Shown here piece by piece: positions 32,236 through 42,991 of a stretch of 64,000 nucleotides of DNA. The DNA comes from Toxorhynchites rutilus septentrionalis. Its lineage: Eukaryota; Arthropoda; Insecta; Diptera; Culicidae. The notes beneath the pieces are model-generated. The model was not told where the DNA came from. It did not search any database and saw nothing but the letters and a program-made list of their open reading frames with translations. Location of the stretch: positions 238,051,664-238,115,663 of the forward strand of contig NC_073745.1 in assembly GCF_029784135.1 (NCBI RefSeq). The letters are read 5' to 3'. The position numbers and the translations under genes were made by a program. Every line of letters begins with the position of its first letter. The first letter of the stretch is position 1.

Positions 32236-33555
32236 TTTGACGTTGGATCTTGTCTAACAGGAATATATGGGAGTAGTGAAAATATAAACACTGAACATGT
32301 AGGAAATAATGAAAATTTTCGATCGCCTCTAGTTCTATCATTTTTCAATAGATCCCAAATATGTTTGCATCAATTGTTTGCAAATATTTCTACGCACCTA
32401 TCACAATAATGGACATGCTAATTTTACAAATTGTTTCGATCTTGTCTCAGTTTGTTACATTCCCCTGTTCACCAAGCAAAAGGAGTAAACCGTTGTCGTG
32501 CTGTCGATCCAACACACCCAGTGATGTAATTTTGTTCGCTTCTATGAAACCACGACCCGTTTCAGGGCCACCAAAATTTTCACTGAAGAGTTATTTCATA
32601 ATGTTCGATCCATTCTAATACAGGGAAACTTCGATAAAACGTACCCTCGTTATAACGTACCCTCGATATAACGTCACTCGATATAACGTACACCTTTTCA
32701 AAGTGTAAAGGAAATTTTTTTTCAATATTTTTTTTCTGATAGAACAATGAATTATCTGTATTGTGATGCTAAAACAAGTTTTGTACCTTCAATCAATCCC
32801 GAAATACAGCTGGTTTTGTGATTCCAGATTCTAAATGAATCATGCTTTAATCAACAGTACGAAGGGAAACATCATGAGAAAGGCTGGCTTCGTCTTCTGA
32901 TTGAAGTTATTCATTAACTTGACTAAAACAGCAACACAATAATGTATTATAGACTACGTTTGTGAGTACTTTATTATGCTTCGATATAACGAACAATTCG
33001 ATACAACGTACAATTTTGAAAGTGAAATGTACGTTATATCGAAGTTTACCTGTATAACATAAAATAATCAAATTTATTTTTATAATTTATGACCGAAATA
33101 GAGCGTGTGTAAATTTGATCATTCATTTTTCGCTCATTGTTTCCGGGTTAAAAGTGACGTGCAGCTCATTTCAAGGTGGTAATTTTTTAAAAGAACGTTT
33201 TTCACTGCAATGAGATGTGTGTCCTTCCTTCGTATGGAAACTGAACGCAAAAGTGCTGATGCGGTTGCTTCATAGTTTCGTGTGCGGTTCGGGGTTTCTG
33301 TTGCTGTCACTCAAAAGATGCTGTATTGTATAATTTGTGGATTATTTTTGGGAATGATGTTTTTGGAAGCATTGGAGATACAATTTTGCTGACAAATACT
33401 GAAAAACTACTTGGTTATTCAATAAGTTCAGTATTCAAATGTCGCTCTAGACAACGAGCAATCAACAGTACATGTTAAAGGTGAGAATCAGAGTTAATTT
33501 TAAAATTTCATTGCTTCGCTGCTTGAAGAGTGGTTTGTTTCTGACGAGTGCAAAC
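32236..33555 (+). repeat. Old diverged member of the histone-bearing family, split by a MITE
   Basis: Left end TTTTGACGTTGGATCTTGTCTAACAGG..ATATGGG parallels 5,788 onward, and the next 200 bp (CACTGAACATGTAGG, TCAATAGATCC, TTTGCATCAATTG) keep the order of copy 1. At about 32,558 CCGTTTCAGGGCCACCAAAA looks like a decayed histone stem-loop with its ACCA tail. 33,240-33,540 matches 28,700-29,040. A 432-bp MITE sits inside. Confidence 0.5.
32621..33052. mobile_element. pogo-like MITE, CAGGGAAACTTCGATA ends
   Basis: TA-flanked (32,619-32,620; 33,053-33,054). The ends, CAGGGAAACTTCGATAAAAC and the reverse of GTTATATCGAAGTTTACCTG, form inverted repeats. GATATAACGTAC blocks repeat near both ends. 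Non-coding; the CAGG.AAACTTCGATA start is typical of pogo/Tigger-derived elements. Confidence 0.88.
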
Positions 33556-36140
33556 ATATTGTACAAAATAGGGAAGAGAAAAACAAGTTAATATTGACAA
33601 TGGTCCACAATACCGAAAACTGTAAAGATTATGCAGACCACAAATAATATAATCTTATTATATTTCACTTTCAAACGCAACCTCGATTTGAACATCAAGA
33701 ACACAGACACACATCTAAAAGAAGGATTACATTACGTTCTAGGATCAACTATAAAATAATTACCAGCAGAGCAAATGTATCTCCTCCAGTAATGAATCGT
33801 ATGAGATAAATCCGAACCTAAACATGCCATCCAAATAAATCCGCATGGATTTATTCAGTTGAATGCTATTTTGTTTGGCTTTTCAGACGGAATTATCCAC
33901 CTACAAAGGGGGTACTTCTATTACATTTTATCTTCGTTCTGTCGGACATAACCAATTTAATTTCACTGCAACGTGCTGCTGCCCGCATCGGCATCGGAAC
34001 CCGTATGAGAGTTTCAACTAAACTAGATGACAAAAACACACACACAGAGGACCGAATGCAATCAGTGAGTGGGTATGGGAAAAAGCTATCTCACATCTCT
34101 CAGGCTAGAAGATTGATGATTTTTATTGGGTAGAACAAAACAAAACAGGAACACTGGGCCATATCCGGTGGAAACAATTCGACCTTCGGTCACTTGGTTC
34201 GCTTGCACAGCAGCAGCAAGTAATAGGGGCAAGAAGGACACACTAATTTAAATTTAAAATGCTGTTTCACTGTGGTAGAATGTGAATACGTTCGAGAAGA
34301 TTCCGCCTGAGATAAACTATTTTTCTCGTCTGATATGTTCGGTTGACATTTGACAAATGGACTTTCCTGGGGCAGACAAGATTTTTGTTTGCAATAGAGA
34401 CACAATTTAGTTTCGCTAACATTCTTCGATCCAAAGAAATTGATACCACAAATTGGTTTGTTTGTGAGATACAGCAATTGAATTATTCAATCTTCCACCC
34501 ACTGAACGCACCCACACCGCCGCAGTAAGGTGGCCTTTATCCTTCATTTTTTTCTCAAAAAAAAAAGTTTGTAAATATACGCTCACCGAAAGAAAACAAA
34601 CGTCACAACGCTGGTTATGCTGTGGCTAACTCTCGGAGATAGATCGCAGCACGTGTTACACAAATAATTAACATTTTTCACTTGTGCACTTTCTTTCGCG
34701 TCACCATTTTTCCTCTGTGCAGCATCCACTGCCAACATTCCGTCGCCCGTCATGGGGTTCGCCATTCGCTAAGACAAATTGTGCGCGAATTGACGCTCGT
34801 CGCCGGGTCGCGCGAAAGTGTTTTGTTCTCACGCGTCAAGACGCGCAAACAACAAAGAAACTTTTGGGCGCGTCCGCTTTAATCTCTGCTCTGGGTGGGA
34901 TAAATATCTAAACGTAGAATAGTTGAACCCGTTGCCTAGCACCGTTCGGATGGATGACGACTTGGTGGGCATGAGTAAACTGCGCGATCATAATGGCATT
35001 AGAGCAAGCACTCCATATTTTCGCTTCGCTATGGCCAAATGGTACACATGGGACCGATTCAGCGTAAGCTGACGACGATTCGGTAGTGCAGTCGGAGTTG
35101 CACCTTCTCTGCTCTGATGGATGGATGGGATGCACAGATGAAGATGACGAAGGAAAGCGCTAAGGGGTTGTGACTGAAAAGCGAGCAACAATACGTCAGA
35201 TTTTGGACGTGTCTTCCCGAGAGCGAAACTCTGTACCAGTCAGTGAAGGTATTATATTAGTTTGTGCTTTTCGCCCACATATGGGACGATTTTCTACAAT
35301 GGGAAGCCGTTCACCTGTTATGAATACATAATATTGTGTCTTACTTCAATGACTGCAATGACTGACTAGTCTTCCTCGTGTCAGTTACCCTCTGTGAACT
35401 GAAGGCACTGAGCTTCTCTATTATTCGACATTCTGTTGATGTTGCAATGGTAAACAATATGGTCAGTAATTAATAATGCATTATGTTTTTGAGTAACAAT
35501 TTGTGTATCTACTATCCGCGCAGAATCACTTCATACACTGTCTTGATCATTTTTATTTTCCAATAGAAATATAACCAATTTTAGTTGAAGCTATTTTTTA
35601 AAGACCGTGTCAAAATTGAGTGATTTTTTATTCTAAAAACTATAACTCGAAAACTTCTCGTTTGATAAAAATGTTTCTTGGACAAACTTGATGGAAATTT
35701 TAAAAATAAAATACAAAATACATTACTGAAAAACAACTTGTAATAAAAAATATATATATTAATAGGTTCGGTTCGGACGTATAATGTGCGATTCACATAG
35801 AACGTTACGGAGAAGAACGTCTACGTTCCGTCAACGTCTCCACCAATTCACACATGCAGTCAATGCTTGCACCAGCACGTCAAATGTCAAACGAATGATT
35901 TATTTAATGTTATTCATGGTGTCGCCACCTACAACAATTTTAAATTTCAATGCCCTCTTTCAAATCAGCATGCCTAGAATCAGTTCTAAGTTTTGAAAAA
36001 TTCAATGAAAATCATTGAATTCAATTATTTAAATGCTTAAACCCCGTAGTCCTGACCTTTATTCGACAATAATATATAGACTATTTCTCTCAGCTAGTCG
36101 CGAATGATTTTCGCTCCGAAATATGGAACTGAGAGATATG
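33556..36140. other. Unique DNA, no gene confirmed
   Basis: Frames at 34,190-34,528, 34,583-34,911 and 34,908-35,191 overlap on both strands with no known motif. 34,570-35,250 is GC-richer than its surroundings and free of the repeats seen elsewhere, so it may be regulatory or untranslated host sequence. At 35,800-35,850 ACGTCTACGTTCCGTCAACG gives short palindromic pieces. Confidence 0.45.
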
Positions 36141-36829
36141 TTGGCATAAAAAGTATAGTAAGTTACTTATAATGCAACATGCCGAGGCACCACTCAGTGT
36201 CGCATTGAAGGCGATTTTGACCAGTAATTGGACATTCGTGACTGCTGCCGACTTTCAATGTGGGGTCATAATTTAGGCCCCAAGCATAATATTTACAAAA
36301 ACGTCCAATTAGAGGTAAAAATGTGCAATTCAACGTGTTGCACCACAGATCTGTCCAATTTGTTAAATGTCGAATTAGATGTAATTTACTGTACAACCAA
36401 AATCAAAACAAAAGCCGAGACACAAAGCCCAAACAAAAACCCAAGGAACCGTCCCTCTCCGTCCACTATTCTTTTCTACAAATCAAGGCGAGAGACGAAT
36501 GAACTGCAAAAGTTTAAAGTCTCTATAATACAAGACCTTCCTTCCTTCCTTCCGTAACGATCATTCTTTGTGTGGACACCGACTGGACAACATAGTTGCT
36601 GGACGAGCTGGACGGCGAGGGATCGAGTGCCTTTCTCAAGGCAAGAGGGCGGAGTTGGTAGCGCTGAAGTAGAGTAGAGTAGAGTTTTCAAAGGGCCTTT
36701 CTCAAGGCTAGAGACGAATGAACTGCAAAAGTTTAAAGGCTCTATAATACAATACCTTCCTTCCTTCCGTAACGATCATTCTCATTCAAACCGTACACCA
36801 CAATGGTTCGCCTAGCAGGCGACATATAG

Positions 36830-36920
36830 TTTCGGCCGCCGATGTTATCGAGTTAGCTGGCAAAGCTGCTCGCGACGATAATAAGACCCGCATTCGGAAC
36901 AGAACACATTCGGTTCGGTG
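36830..36920 (+). pseudogene. Histone H2A remnant, unit 1 of copy 2
   Basis: Only the middle survives: GCCGATGTTATCGAGTTAGC reads as ..ADVIELAGKAARDDNKTRI.., the H2A [20 protein letters not shown] segment. The N-terminal half is deleted; the usual leader (TCATTCAAACCGTACACCAC) joins directly to it. Confidence 0.78.
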
Positions 36921-37125
36921 GACATCAAGACAACAACAGGCAGTTGCAGCGAGTGGCAAACGCAATCGCAAAACGGCATCAGGTAGCAGAAGAAAAAAGT
37001 TTGTTCTTTACACAATCTGCTTTGGTGGCAAATCCAGAACAAGGCGGCATCGAGGGCGTTCGAAATGGTTTTTTTCAAAACCACGAGTACTAAGTTTTCT
37101 AAATTGGAACCATTCCATAAAACAA

Positions 37126-37141
37126 GGCGCTTTTCAGGGCC
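37126..37141 (+). other. Histone-type stem-loop, unit 1 of copy 2
   Basis: GGCGCT-TTTC-AGGGCC: canonical loop, 6-bp stem with one G-G mismatch, suggesting GGCCCT originally. Same site in copy 3 at 48,140-48,155 and, more decayed, in copy 1. Confidence 0.65.
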
Positions 37142-37553
37142 ATTAAACCTTCCAAAAAAGAGTTTAGAAAATACAGTTAAATGCTTTCTAAAACATTATC
37201 CAAAATAATAATAAAACACAAATTGATTTTTCATAATTTGTTTGCCAGGATCTGATGAGTATGTGAATTTGGCAGTTGTTCTGAGCTTATTGATAGTTGG
37301 GGACTTTCCTGATTATTCAATTTTCACCAATTCTTAAATTGTTTCCAGATTGAAAGTACAGTAATTTACAATTAGTTCGACATTCAGCTAATTGGACGGA
37401 CATGTAATGCGACTTATTTAGTTGGACATTTTTCCAACTGTGAAAGCTGTGGCGAGTGGCAACAAATCGCTAAACAGGAAGGTTTAGCCGAACAAGATGG
37501 GAATATCGAGTGATAACAAAACAATAAACTCTTTAGATTGAAGATAATTTTGT

Positions 37554-37569
37554 GATCCTGAAAAGGACC
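37554..37569 (-). other. Antisense histone stem-loop in copy 2
   Basis: On the minus strand GGTCCT-TTTC-AGGATC with one G-U pair, followed by ACAAAA: a histone 3'-end element pointing left, opposite to the H2A remnants. It implies the captured segment included the 3' end of a second, oppositely oriented histone gene whose coding part is gone. Confidence 0.65.
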
Positions 37570-37729
37570 CTTTTTAGCCTTCATGTAAATCCAACGAGCG
37601 AACAAATCGTAATGAATGTATTTTTTTGCCATCGCTCCCTTTTAACGCTCATTCGTTCGTCTCGTTGGACTCGCCCCTCTGGCTGAGTCTGCCGATTTGT
37701 CTCTATCCTGTGAGTGTGTACCGCTAGAG

Positions 37730-37736
37730 TATAAAA
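37730..37736 (+). promoter_or_regulatory. TATA box upstream of second H2A remnant (copy 2)
   Basis: TATAAAA in CGCTAGAGTATAAAACACGC, about 65 bp before the truncated H2A reading. Preserved in copy 3 at 47,392-47,398 (minus). Likely the original H2A core promoter. Confidence 0.6.
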
Positions 37737-37795
37737 CACGCGGACCCCAAAAAAATATCTTATTTTCTTTCAAATCGTAAACCCGTGTGGTTGTA

Positions 37796-38075
37796 CGGCA
37801 TCGGCATCGTGGACGTAACAAAGGAGGACAAGTTAAGGGAAAGGCATAGTCTCACTCGAACCGTGCAGGTCTCCAGTTCCCTGTTGGTCGCATTCACTGA
37901 TTGCTCCGCAAGGGTAACTAGGCCGAACGGATTGGTGCCGGAGCACCAGTATACCTAACAGCGATTATAGAGTGTCGGCCGTCGGAGTGCTCGAGTTGGC
38001 TTGCAAAGCTGCTCACGACAATCAGAAAACCCGCATCAAGAACAGAGCAGCTTCGGTTCGGCGCTCATCAAGGTA
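37796..38075 (+). pseudogene. Histone H2A pseudogene, unit 2 of copy 2
   Basis: Best-preserved H2A trace. It reads [52 protein letters not shown], with three in-frame stops but H2A order intact, then after a one-base shift VLELACKAAHDNQKTRI. The first codons are altered (the MSG start is replaced by GCATCG repeats) and the C-terminus after KTRI is missing. Lies 65 bp after a TATA box and is followed, 200 bp on, by a perfect histone stem-loop. Confidence 0.9.
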
Positions 38076-38276
38076 ATAATTAGTTTCAGTGAGTGGCAAA
38101 GTGTTTCTCCGGCACGTCGCATTAAATGTAATTTACTGAACAACGTGTCACAAGCTGGATGGGAAGAAATTTTCCAACTGTGAAAGCTGTGGCGAGTGGC
38201 AAACGCAATAGCTAAACAGGAAGGTTTAACTGAACAAGATGGGAATATCGAGTGATAAAAAAAACACAACACCAAA

Positions 38277-38292
38277 GGTTCTTTTCAGAACC
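38277..38292 (+). other. Histone mRNA 3' stem-loop (right unit, copy 2)
   Basis: GGTTCT-TTTC-AGAACC, perfect stem, preceded by ACCAAA and followed by ATCAACA. Equivalent to 8,063-8,078. Confidence 0.87.
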
Positions 38293-38488
38293 ATCAACAT
38301 ATTCATAAAGAGTAAACAGTAAACTAATCCATTTTTCAGGTAGATAGGTAGGTATTCACGTAGAAGAAGAAAATAAAACAATATATTTAAAATATATATT
38401 TAACAAAAGCTGTCCCGTTTGTATAGTCCTACGTCACTCCGGTTATGTCCCCGACATTACCCACCCGTCTTTTTTGAAAATTCGATTA

Positions 38489-38994
38489 CAGGCAAACCTT
38501 TTTTTGTGCGGGGGATAGGGAACGCATGGAAAAAATCGTGCAAAACTTCACCTGTAGCTTAAAAAAACCGTTTTCGGTACACATTTTGAAAAAAAAAACT
38601 TTTTTTGTGCGGTGGATAGGGACCGCATAAAAAAAGTTTCCCCCGAGAAAATAACTCAAATCCACGCCGTTCACCATTCAATTTCCTTTTGTTTCCCTGC
38701 TTTGTGATGGGACAGATTGGCTCTTCGGTTGCGCGTGGCTGTTTTGTCCTTTTAGTTGCATGCCGATAAGTGATGCTGTTAGCTATGAAATGATTTCAAA
38801 AGTGGATAATTGAGACGCAAATATGCTTTTTTCGCATTGAAATGCATATAAACCATCGAAAAAAACTGAATGAACGATAACTTCGTCAAATATGCTATTA
38901 TTCACATACCGCACAAAAAAAATCGCACAAAAAAAACCGCACAAGAACAGAAAACCGCACAAAAAAAAAATTCGCACAAAAATAGGTTTGACTG
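38489..38994. mobile_element. pogo-like MITE, copy 2 (CAGGCAAACC ends)
   Basis: 506 bp between TA dinucleotides (38,487-38,488; 38,995-38,996). Ends CAGGCAAACCTTTTTTTGTG and the reverse of GCACAAAAATAGGTTTGACTG. Alignable along its length with 3,977-4,476, including TTTCCCCCGAGAAAATAACT and GATAATTGAGACGCAAATAT blocks. Inserted 19 bp right of histone-element copy 2. Confidence 0.9.
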
Positions 38995-39011
38995 TAGTTG
39001 AAAAATTGGTT

Positions 39012-39818
39012 GTGGGGCAAAAGTGCGCACCGTCGTTTTGGTAAAAAAAAATTATAAAATGTTTTCAACCAAATGTCTACCGGACCCACAAGAAGATACT
39101 AATTTGAAGAAAACTAATTTGAAGAAATGCACTCTAGGAATGCTCGAAATGGCCCTTCGGCTTCGGGAGGGAGCCTTGAAGCGTCGGATTGCGGCAGTCC
39201 TCGGTATTTCTGAATCAACTCTGAGGAAGAGTCTCGTATCAGTAAGTGATTTATGATTTGGATCTTCTTTTATTGATATTTCTACTTCTGCTGAAATGTT
39301 CCAGCGAGCACCTAGGGCGGTTCAGAGGATCTGGCGAACCATTGCAGAGCACTGGACAAAAATTTATGTATTATGACTCCCAAGGATTTACGGCGCATGT
39401 CGTTTGATTTAATGGAAGCCAACAACCTTCAGCGCGAATTCTACCAAGTTGCAAAACTGGCAGGAAGGGATTGAGCTTCTAGCTTCATGAGGAAACATCG
39501 TCTGTCTCTTCGAACCCCACAACAGCGCTCCAAGGCAAAGCGTTGAAATCCTCAGAGCCTCTCCTTGACAATGTAGTTTCTAAATTTTCAGTTATTTTAA
39601 GTAAATAAATCGTCATCCCCAATATTATAGAAATAGAACTTATAAGAGTTTTATAAAGCAAAACTCTTGTTACCTCATAACTTCTTGTCACTTTCATGAA
39701 ATGTATCATGTTTATATGTGCGAGCTGCTGGTGTAACAATGTGTCAAACGAATACACTGTTGCCGAATTTTCATGCTCGTTTGTCTCAAAACGACCAATA
39801 CGCACTTTTGCCCCGCAC
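39012..39818 (+). mobile_element. pogo-like element with decayed N-terminal transposase
   Basis: Ends TGTGGGGCAAAAGTGCGCAC and the reverse of GTATTGGTC-type right end (CGCACTTTTGCCCCGCACTG) are inverted repeats; a CAGT(G)..GGGGCAAAAGTG start is known from pogo/Tigger elements. About 0.8 kb, with only the DNA-binding part of the transposase left. Confidence 0.75.
39059..39540 (+). pseudogene. pogo-like transposase remnant (psq and CENP-B type HTH)
   Basis: ATG near 39,059 opens MFSTKCLPDPQED.., followed by KCTLGMLEMALRLREGALKR RIAAVLGISESTLRKSL, a pipsqueak-type helix-turn-helix. After a possible short intron or break (GTAAGTGATTTATG at 39,241), another frame gives LRRMSFDLMEANNLQREFYQ VAKLAGRDW and, after a shift, FMRKHRLSLRTPQQ, matching the second HTH (CENP-B/Tc5 type) of pogo transposases. 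The DDE catalytic part is absent. In intact relatives these two HTHs bind the element ends. Confidence 0.8.
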
Positions 39819-40317
39819 TGCTCTACAAGATGAGAAAAAAAAATAAACAATTGCTTAAAAATAATTCAAAATGAATTTCAACTCAAAAATGTTTTTATAT
39901 TCAACTTATGTTTCGTTTATGTTTATGTTTTCACAATGAACTTCAAATAAATATTGTTTTTTTTTCAGCAATTAGTTTCAAATAAATCAGGTGAAGGTAG
40001 CTATGTGTTTATAAACATGATTTGTTAAAAGAATTCTATTTCAAATGTTGAACATTTCCATGACCCGTTATATAATGCCACAAAAAAATCTAGAATCGAA
40101 TATACGTAACCCGCGTAAATTTGAAAGTCGCGATACGTTTTGAACATACCTCGTATGTGCTGTATTTTTGACGTAGGACTATGCCTATTATTCAGGGTGC
40201 CAAATCAGTAACAGGTCACGTTTTTCTGAAATAAAGTTAAAGTAATAACTATTTTTACCGTGAACGGATTTTAACGATTTACATACCAAACGAATCGGAA
40301 ATACTCTATAATTTGTA
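39819..40317. other. AT-rich DNA, fragment of a GACGTAGGACTA repeat
   Basis: TTTTTGACGTAGGACTATGC at 40,169 followed by GTGCCAAATCAGTAACAGGTCA matches a fragment near 12,720-12,775. No gene. Confidence 0.5.
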
Positions 40318-40458
40318 TTTTTTCTCTATTATAGTGACTTTCAACACATTTCGGTTGGTTCGTCACTTTTACTTCCATTTTTGGAAGATTGTCGGGTGTG
40401 AGAACTCGTGATCTCTGCGTGAGAGCTATGGATGTTACCACTGAGCCAGATCGCCTCC
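40318..40458 (-). mobile_element. tRNA-derived SINE, family 2, copy 2
   Basis: Minus-strand reading GGAGGCGATCTGGCTCAGTG, GTGGTAACATCCATAGCTCT, GATCACGAGTTC, AAAAATGGAAGTAAAAGTGA and CACTATAATAGAG then A-rich. A few bases are deleted after the B box compared with 14,431-14,582. Confidence 0.82.
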
Positions 40459-40646
40459 AAGATTTGTTTGATATGGTATAAATTATAATCCCTCTGTGTG
40501 CAAATGGTGTAAATTGATGAAAACTAGAAGCATTTCCATTTTCCCATACATTTTTTCTGCTCATTTGTGAGCTTACCTACCCGTGCCGTCAATAATGATC
40601 AACTTATCGACGAGTAACGAAGGAGAATATTTACTAGAGTGTACAT
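40459..40646. other. Short spacer, no gene
   Basis: Nothing recognised. Confidence 0.5.
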
Positions 40647-41150
40647 TAGGGTTCCAATGAATGTATGGTAAAAAATCGACACTTAAATATCAAAAAGTTA
40701 TCCCAAACAAAATGTTCACCACCTCGAAAACACAGCTCAATCGGACTTACGGGAGAGTGGAGCAAAGCGGTCAAAGTTTGAGTTTTTTGAAAATCGAAAA
40801 ATCATCCAAGGGAGAATTAAAGGAAATCGGAGTTTTGGAAAAAAAATGTCTGAAATATTCTGAGAATTGCATGAAACGTCGAGATCTACTGTCATCTAAA
40901 ACAAAAATGTTAAAAATCGACACTCTGGATCTTTGTCGTTATTTCGGAATACGAGGCAAAATATATGGTTTTGGGTGCCAATAAAAATAGTTATCTCGAT
41001 TTTTCAGTCGTAAATTGCTGCGTAATGTTGATTGGCATGATAATAAACCCAACGCAAAGAATGAGCTCAATCGGACTTCATTTACTAGTATCGTAGACGT
41101 TGAAATTTGAGTTTTTTGAAATCACTGGAAATCGGTGTTTTCAAAAATAA
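40647..41150 (+). repeat. Dispersed repeat family C, copy 2
   Basis: Matches 16,885-17,272 in block order (ATTAGGGTTCCAATGAATGT, GTTCACCACCTCG, CAATCGGACTTACGGGAG, TTGCATGAAACGTCGAGATC, CAATAAAAATAGTTATCTCG). It extends about 110 bp further at its right end. The 107-codon frame at 40,661-40,984 is a shadow of the repeat. Confidence 0.8.
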
Positions 41151-41179
41151 ATATATATATATGCCAAATATCTTATAAT

Positions 41180-41640
41180 ATTGGCCAAACTGACGGTTGG
41201 CCAAAGCTATCACAGTATTTATTATGTTGCCTTAGATAGAATGATGTACGATGGATAGCTACGATTGTTTCCGCAATGGTGTACATACTCAATTTTATTT
41301 CATTTGTTAAAATATAGGGGCTTTGATCTTGAAAGTTCATGTATTTTGAAATAGTGCTTCGTTACTTTTTGGTGAGCGCAATTTGATGATCACAAACTGG
41401 ACCAATCAGAACGTGAGATTTTCGTTTAGATAAGGCTTGACATTTTTCAACTATTCAATACTTAATTTCAATGAAACATTTTTTTCGATAGATCCCTGAA
41501 AATACTTCCAATCCAAATTAGGTATATGGAGATTTCAGGGGAAACGAAACGTTTCTATGGAGAATCGACACTTCTCCAACCTCTCAGAGGAGGCAAACAT
41601 TTTTGCGATTCATCATGAAATGGATGACTTATAACAAATC
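41180..41640 (-). repeat. Relic of the histone-element 5' region
   Basis: CACAAACTGGACCAATCAGAACGTG, GGCTTGACATTTTTCAACTATTCAATA and CGATAGATCC follow the order of the copy-3 left flank and of 16,190-16,625. Non-coding. Confidence 0.5.
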
Positions 41641-42560
41641 TTTCATTATTATCATTTTTAATATAAAATGAAATAGGTATTTTATTTTTCTGTGTGACCC
41701 ATTAAATTTTGAACTTTTGATTTTTCTGAACAGAAAATGCCATACAAATGAAACACAAATTTCTGCATTATTCGAGAAATCATCAAGCAAATGAAACCAA
41801 ATTAGGCATATGGAGGTTTTATGGTGCAATAAATGTATCTATGGTGGTTAGACACTCGACCCCCCCTCTAAGGGGGAGGGTGGGGGTTTGCCATACAAAT
41901 GAAACACAAATTTCTGCATTACTCGAGAATTAATCAAGAAAATGAAACCAAATTTGGCATGTGGAGGTATTAGGGTGCAATAAATGTTTTTACGGTGGTT
42001 AGACACTACACAGCACCCCCCATCCCCTTTAAGGAGGAGCTGCCATACAAACGAAACAAAAATTTCTCCTTTACTCGAGAATTAATAAGGCAAGTACAAC
42101 CAAATTAGGCATATGGAGGTTTTAGGGGACACGAAACGTTTCTATGGTGAATCGACACTTCTCCTCCCTCTCTAAGGGGGGCTGCCATACAAATGCAACA
42201 CAAATTTCTGCCTTACTCGAAAACTAATCAAGCAAATGGAGCCGAATTTGGCATGTGAAGGTTTTAGGGGGCAAGAACATTTCTAAGGTGGTCCAACACT
42301 CCTCCCACATCTCTAAGGGGGGGCTGCCATAGAAATGAAACGAAAATTTCTGCATAACCCGAGAACTAATCAAGCAAATGGAACCAAATTTGGCTCAAAA
42401 ACTAATCAATCAAATGGAGCCAAAATTGGCATGTGAAGGTTTTTGAATATGAGAAATGTTTCTATGATGGTATGACACCACTCCCTCCTCTGAAATGGAG
42501 AGGGGGTCCCGTAAAAATAATACACATATTTCAACCGAACATATTCCAACCAAACATGAC
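41641..42560. repeat. Tandem minisatellite, about 125-bp unit, at least 6 diverged copies
   Basis: Units share GCCATACAAATGAAACACAA, TTTCTGCATTACTCGAGAA, AATCAAG.AAATG.A.CCAAATT, GGCATGTGGAGGTTTTAGGG and a C-rich CTCCC/AAGGGGG spacer. They start at about 41,738, 41,889, 42,041, 42,181 and 42,326, with a further partial. Diverged units recur at 50,270-50,500. Scattered 60-codon frames are shadows. Confidence 0.85.
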
Positions 42561-42598
42561 AATTGTTTTTTTTTAGTGTGATGAAACGCACTCCTATA

Positions 42599-42991
42599 TC
42601 TTCTTCTATCTACATAAATAAAAACGGATCACCGAATGTCGAGGAAGGAATTGTCCGATTCAAGGCTGTCTTTATTCTATCATATTTTCGGTATCAAACA
42701 TTTATTCCATGTAACGGAGAAACATGTTATTTGCAAGTCGTTGAAAAATATTGAACGAGGATTGTGCCTGAAAATAATCTGATATTATAATGACGACTTT
42801 TGGTAGAAGTACTAGGAATTTTATAGTAAAAGGTATTTTAAAAGGGTAGATTTTCTAATCGATGAACACAGTTCACAGTTCAACAGAACAGTTCTGCGAT
42901 TGAACCTATGAACGTGCGCTTAGTGAAAAAAACGTGAATGTGATAACGAAAAATGAATTTTGGGCGGGACGAAGTTTGCCGGGTCAGCTAG
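42599..42991 (+). mobile_element. Helitron-like non-autonomous module
   Basis: 393 bp between A and T with a 5' TC (A|TCTTCTTCTATC..) and a 3' end GCCGGGTCAGCTAG|T, i.e. CTAG before T. A possible hairpin precedes the end (GGCGGG / TTTGCC with G-U pairs around ACGAAG). These are Helitron hallmarks: no inverted repeats, no duplication. A related module is at 50,737-51,056. But both copies share about 25 bp outside the TC (TTTAGTGTGAT..ACGCACTCCTATA), so the true 5' end may be farther left, or the whole tract may be one larger unit. Confidence 0.6.

Larger units (their letters stand above)
36150..38469 (+). mobile_element. Histone-H2A-bearing element, copy 2
   Basis: The right end TAGTCCTACGTCACTCCGGT..CCCGTC (38,425-38,469) is the same as copies 1 and 3. 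The left 500 bp are rearranged: the canonical GACGTAGGACTAC left end is missing, and a TACAGTAAATTACA-ended module plus a duplicated promoter-like segment (36,485-36,560 and 36,705-36,783, sharing GACGAATGAACTGCAAAAGT) take its place. Inside are two H2A remnants, two plus-strand and one minus-strand histone stem-loops, and a TATA-containing spacer. No transposase gene. Confidence 0.8.
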
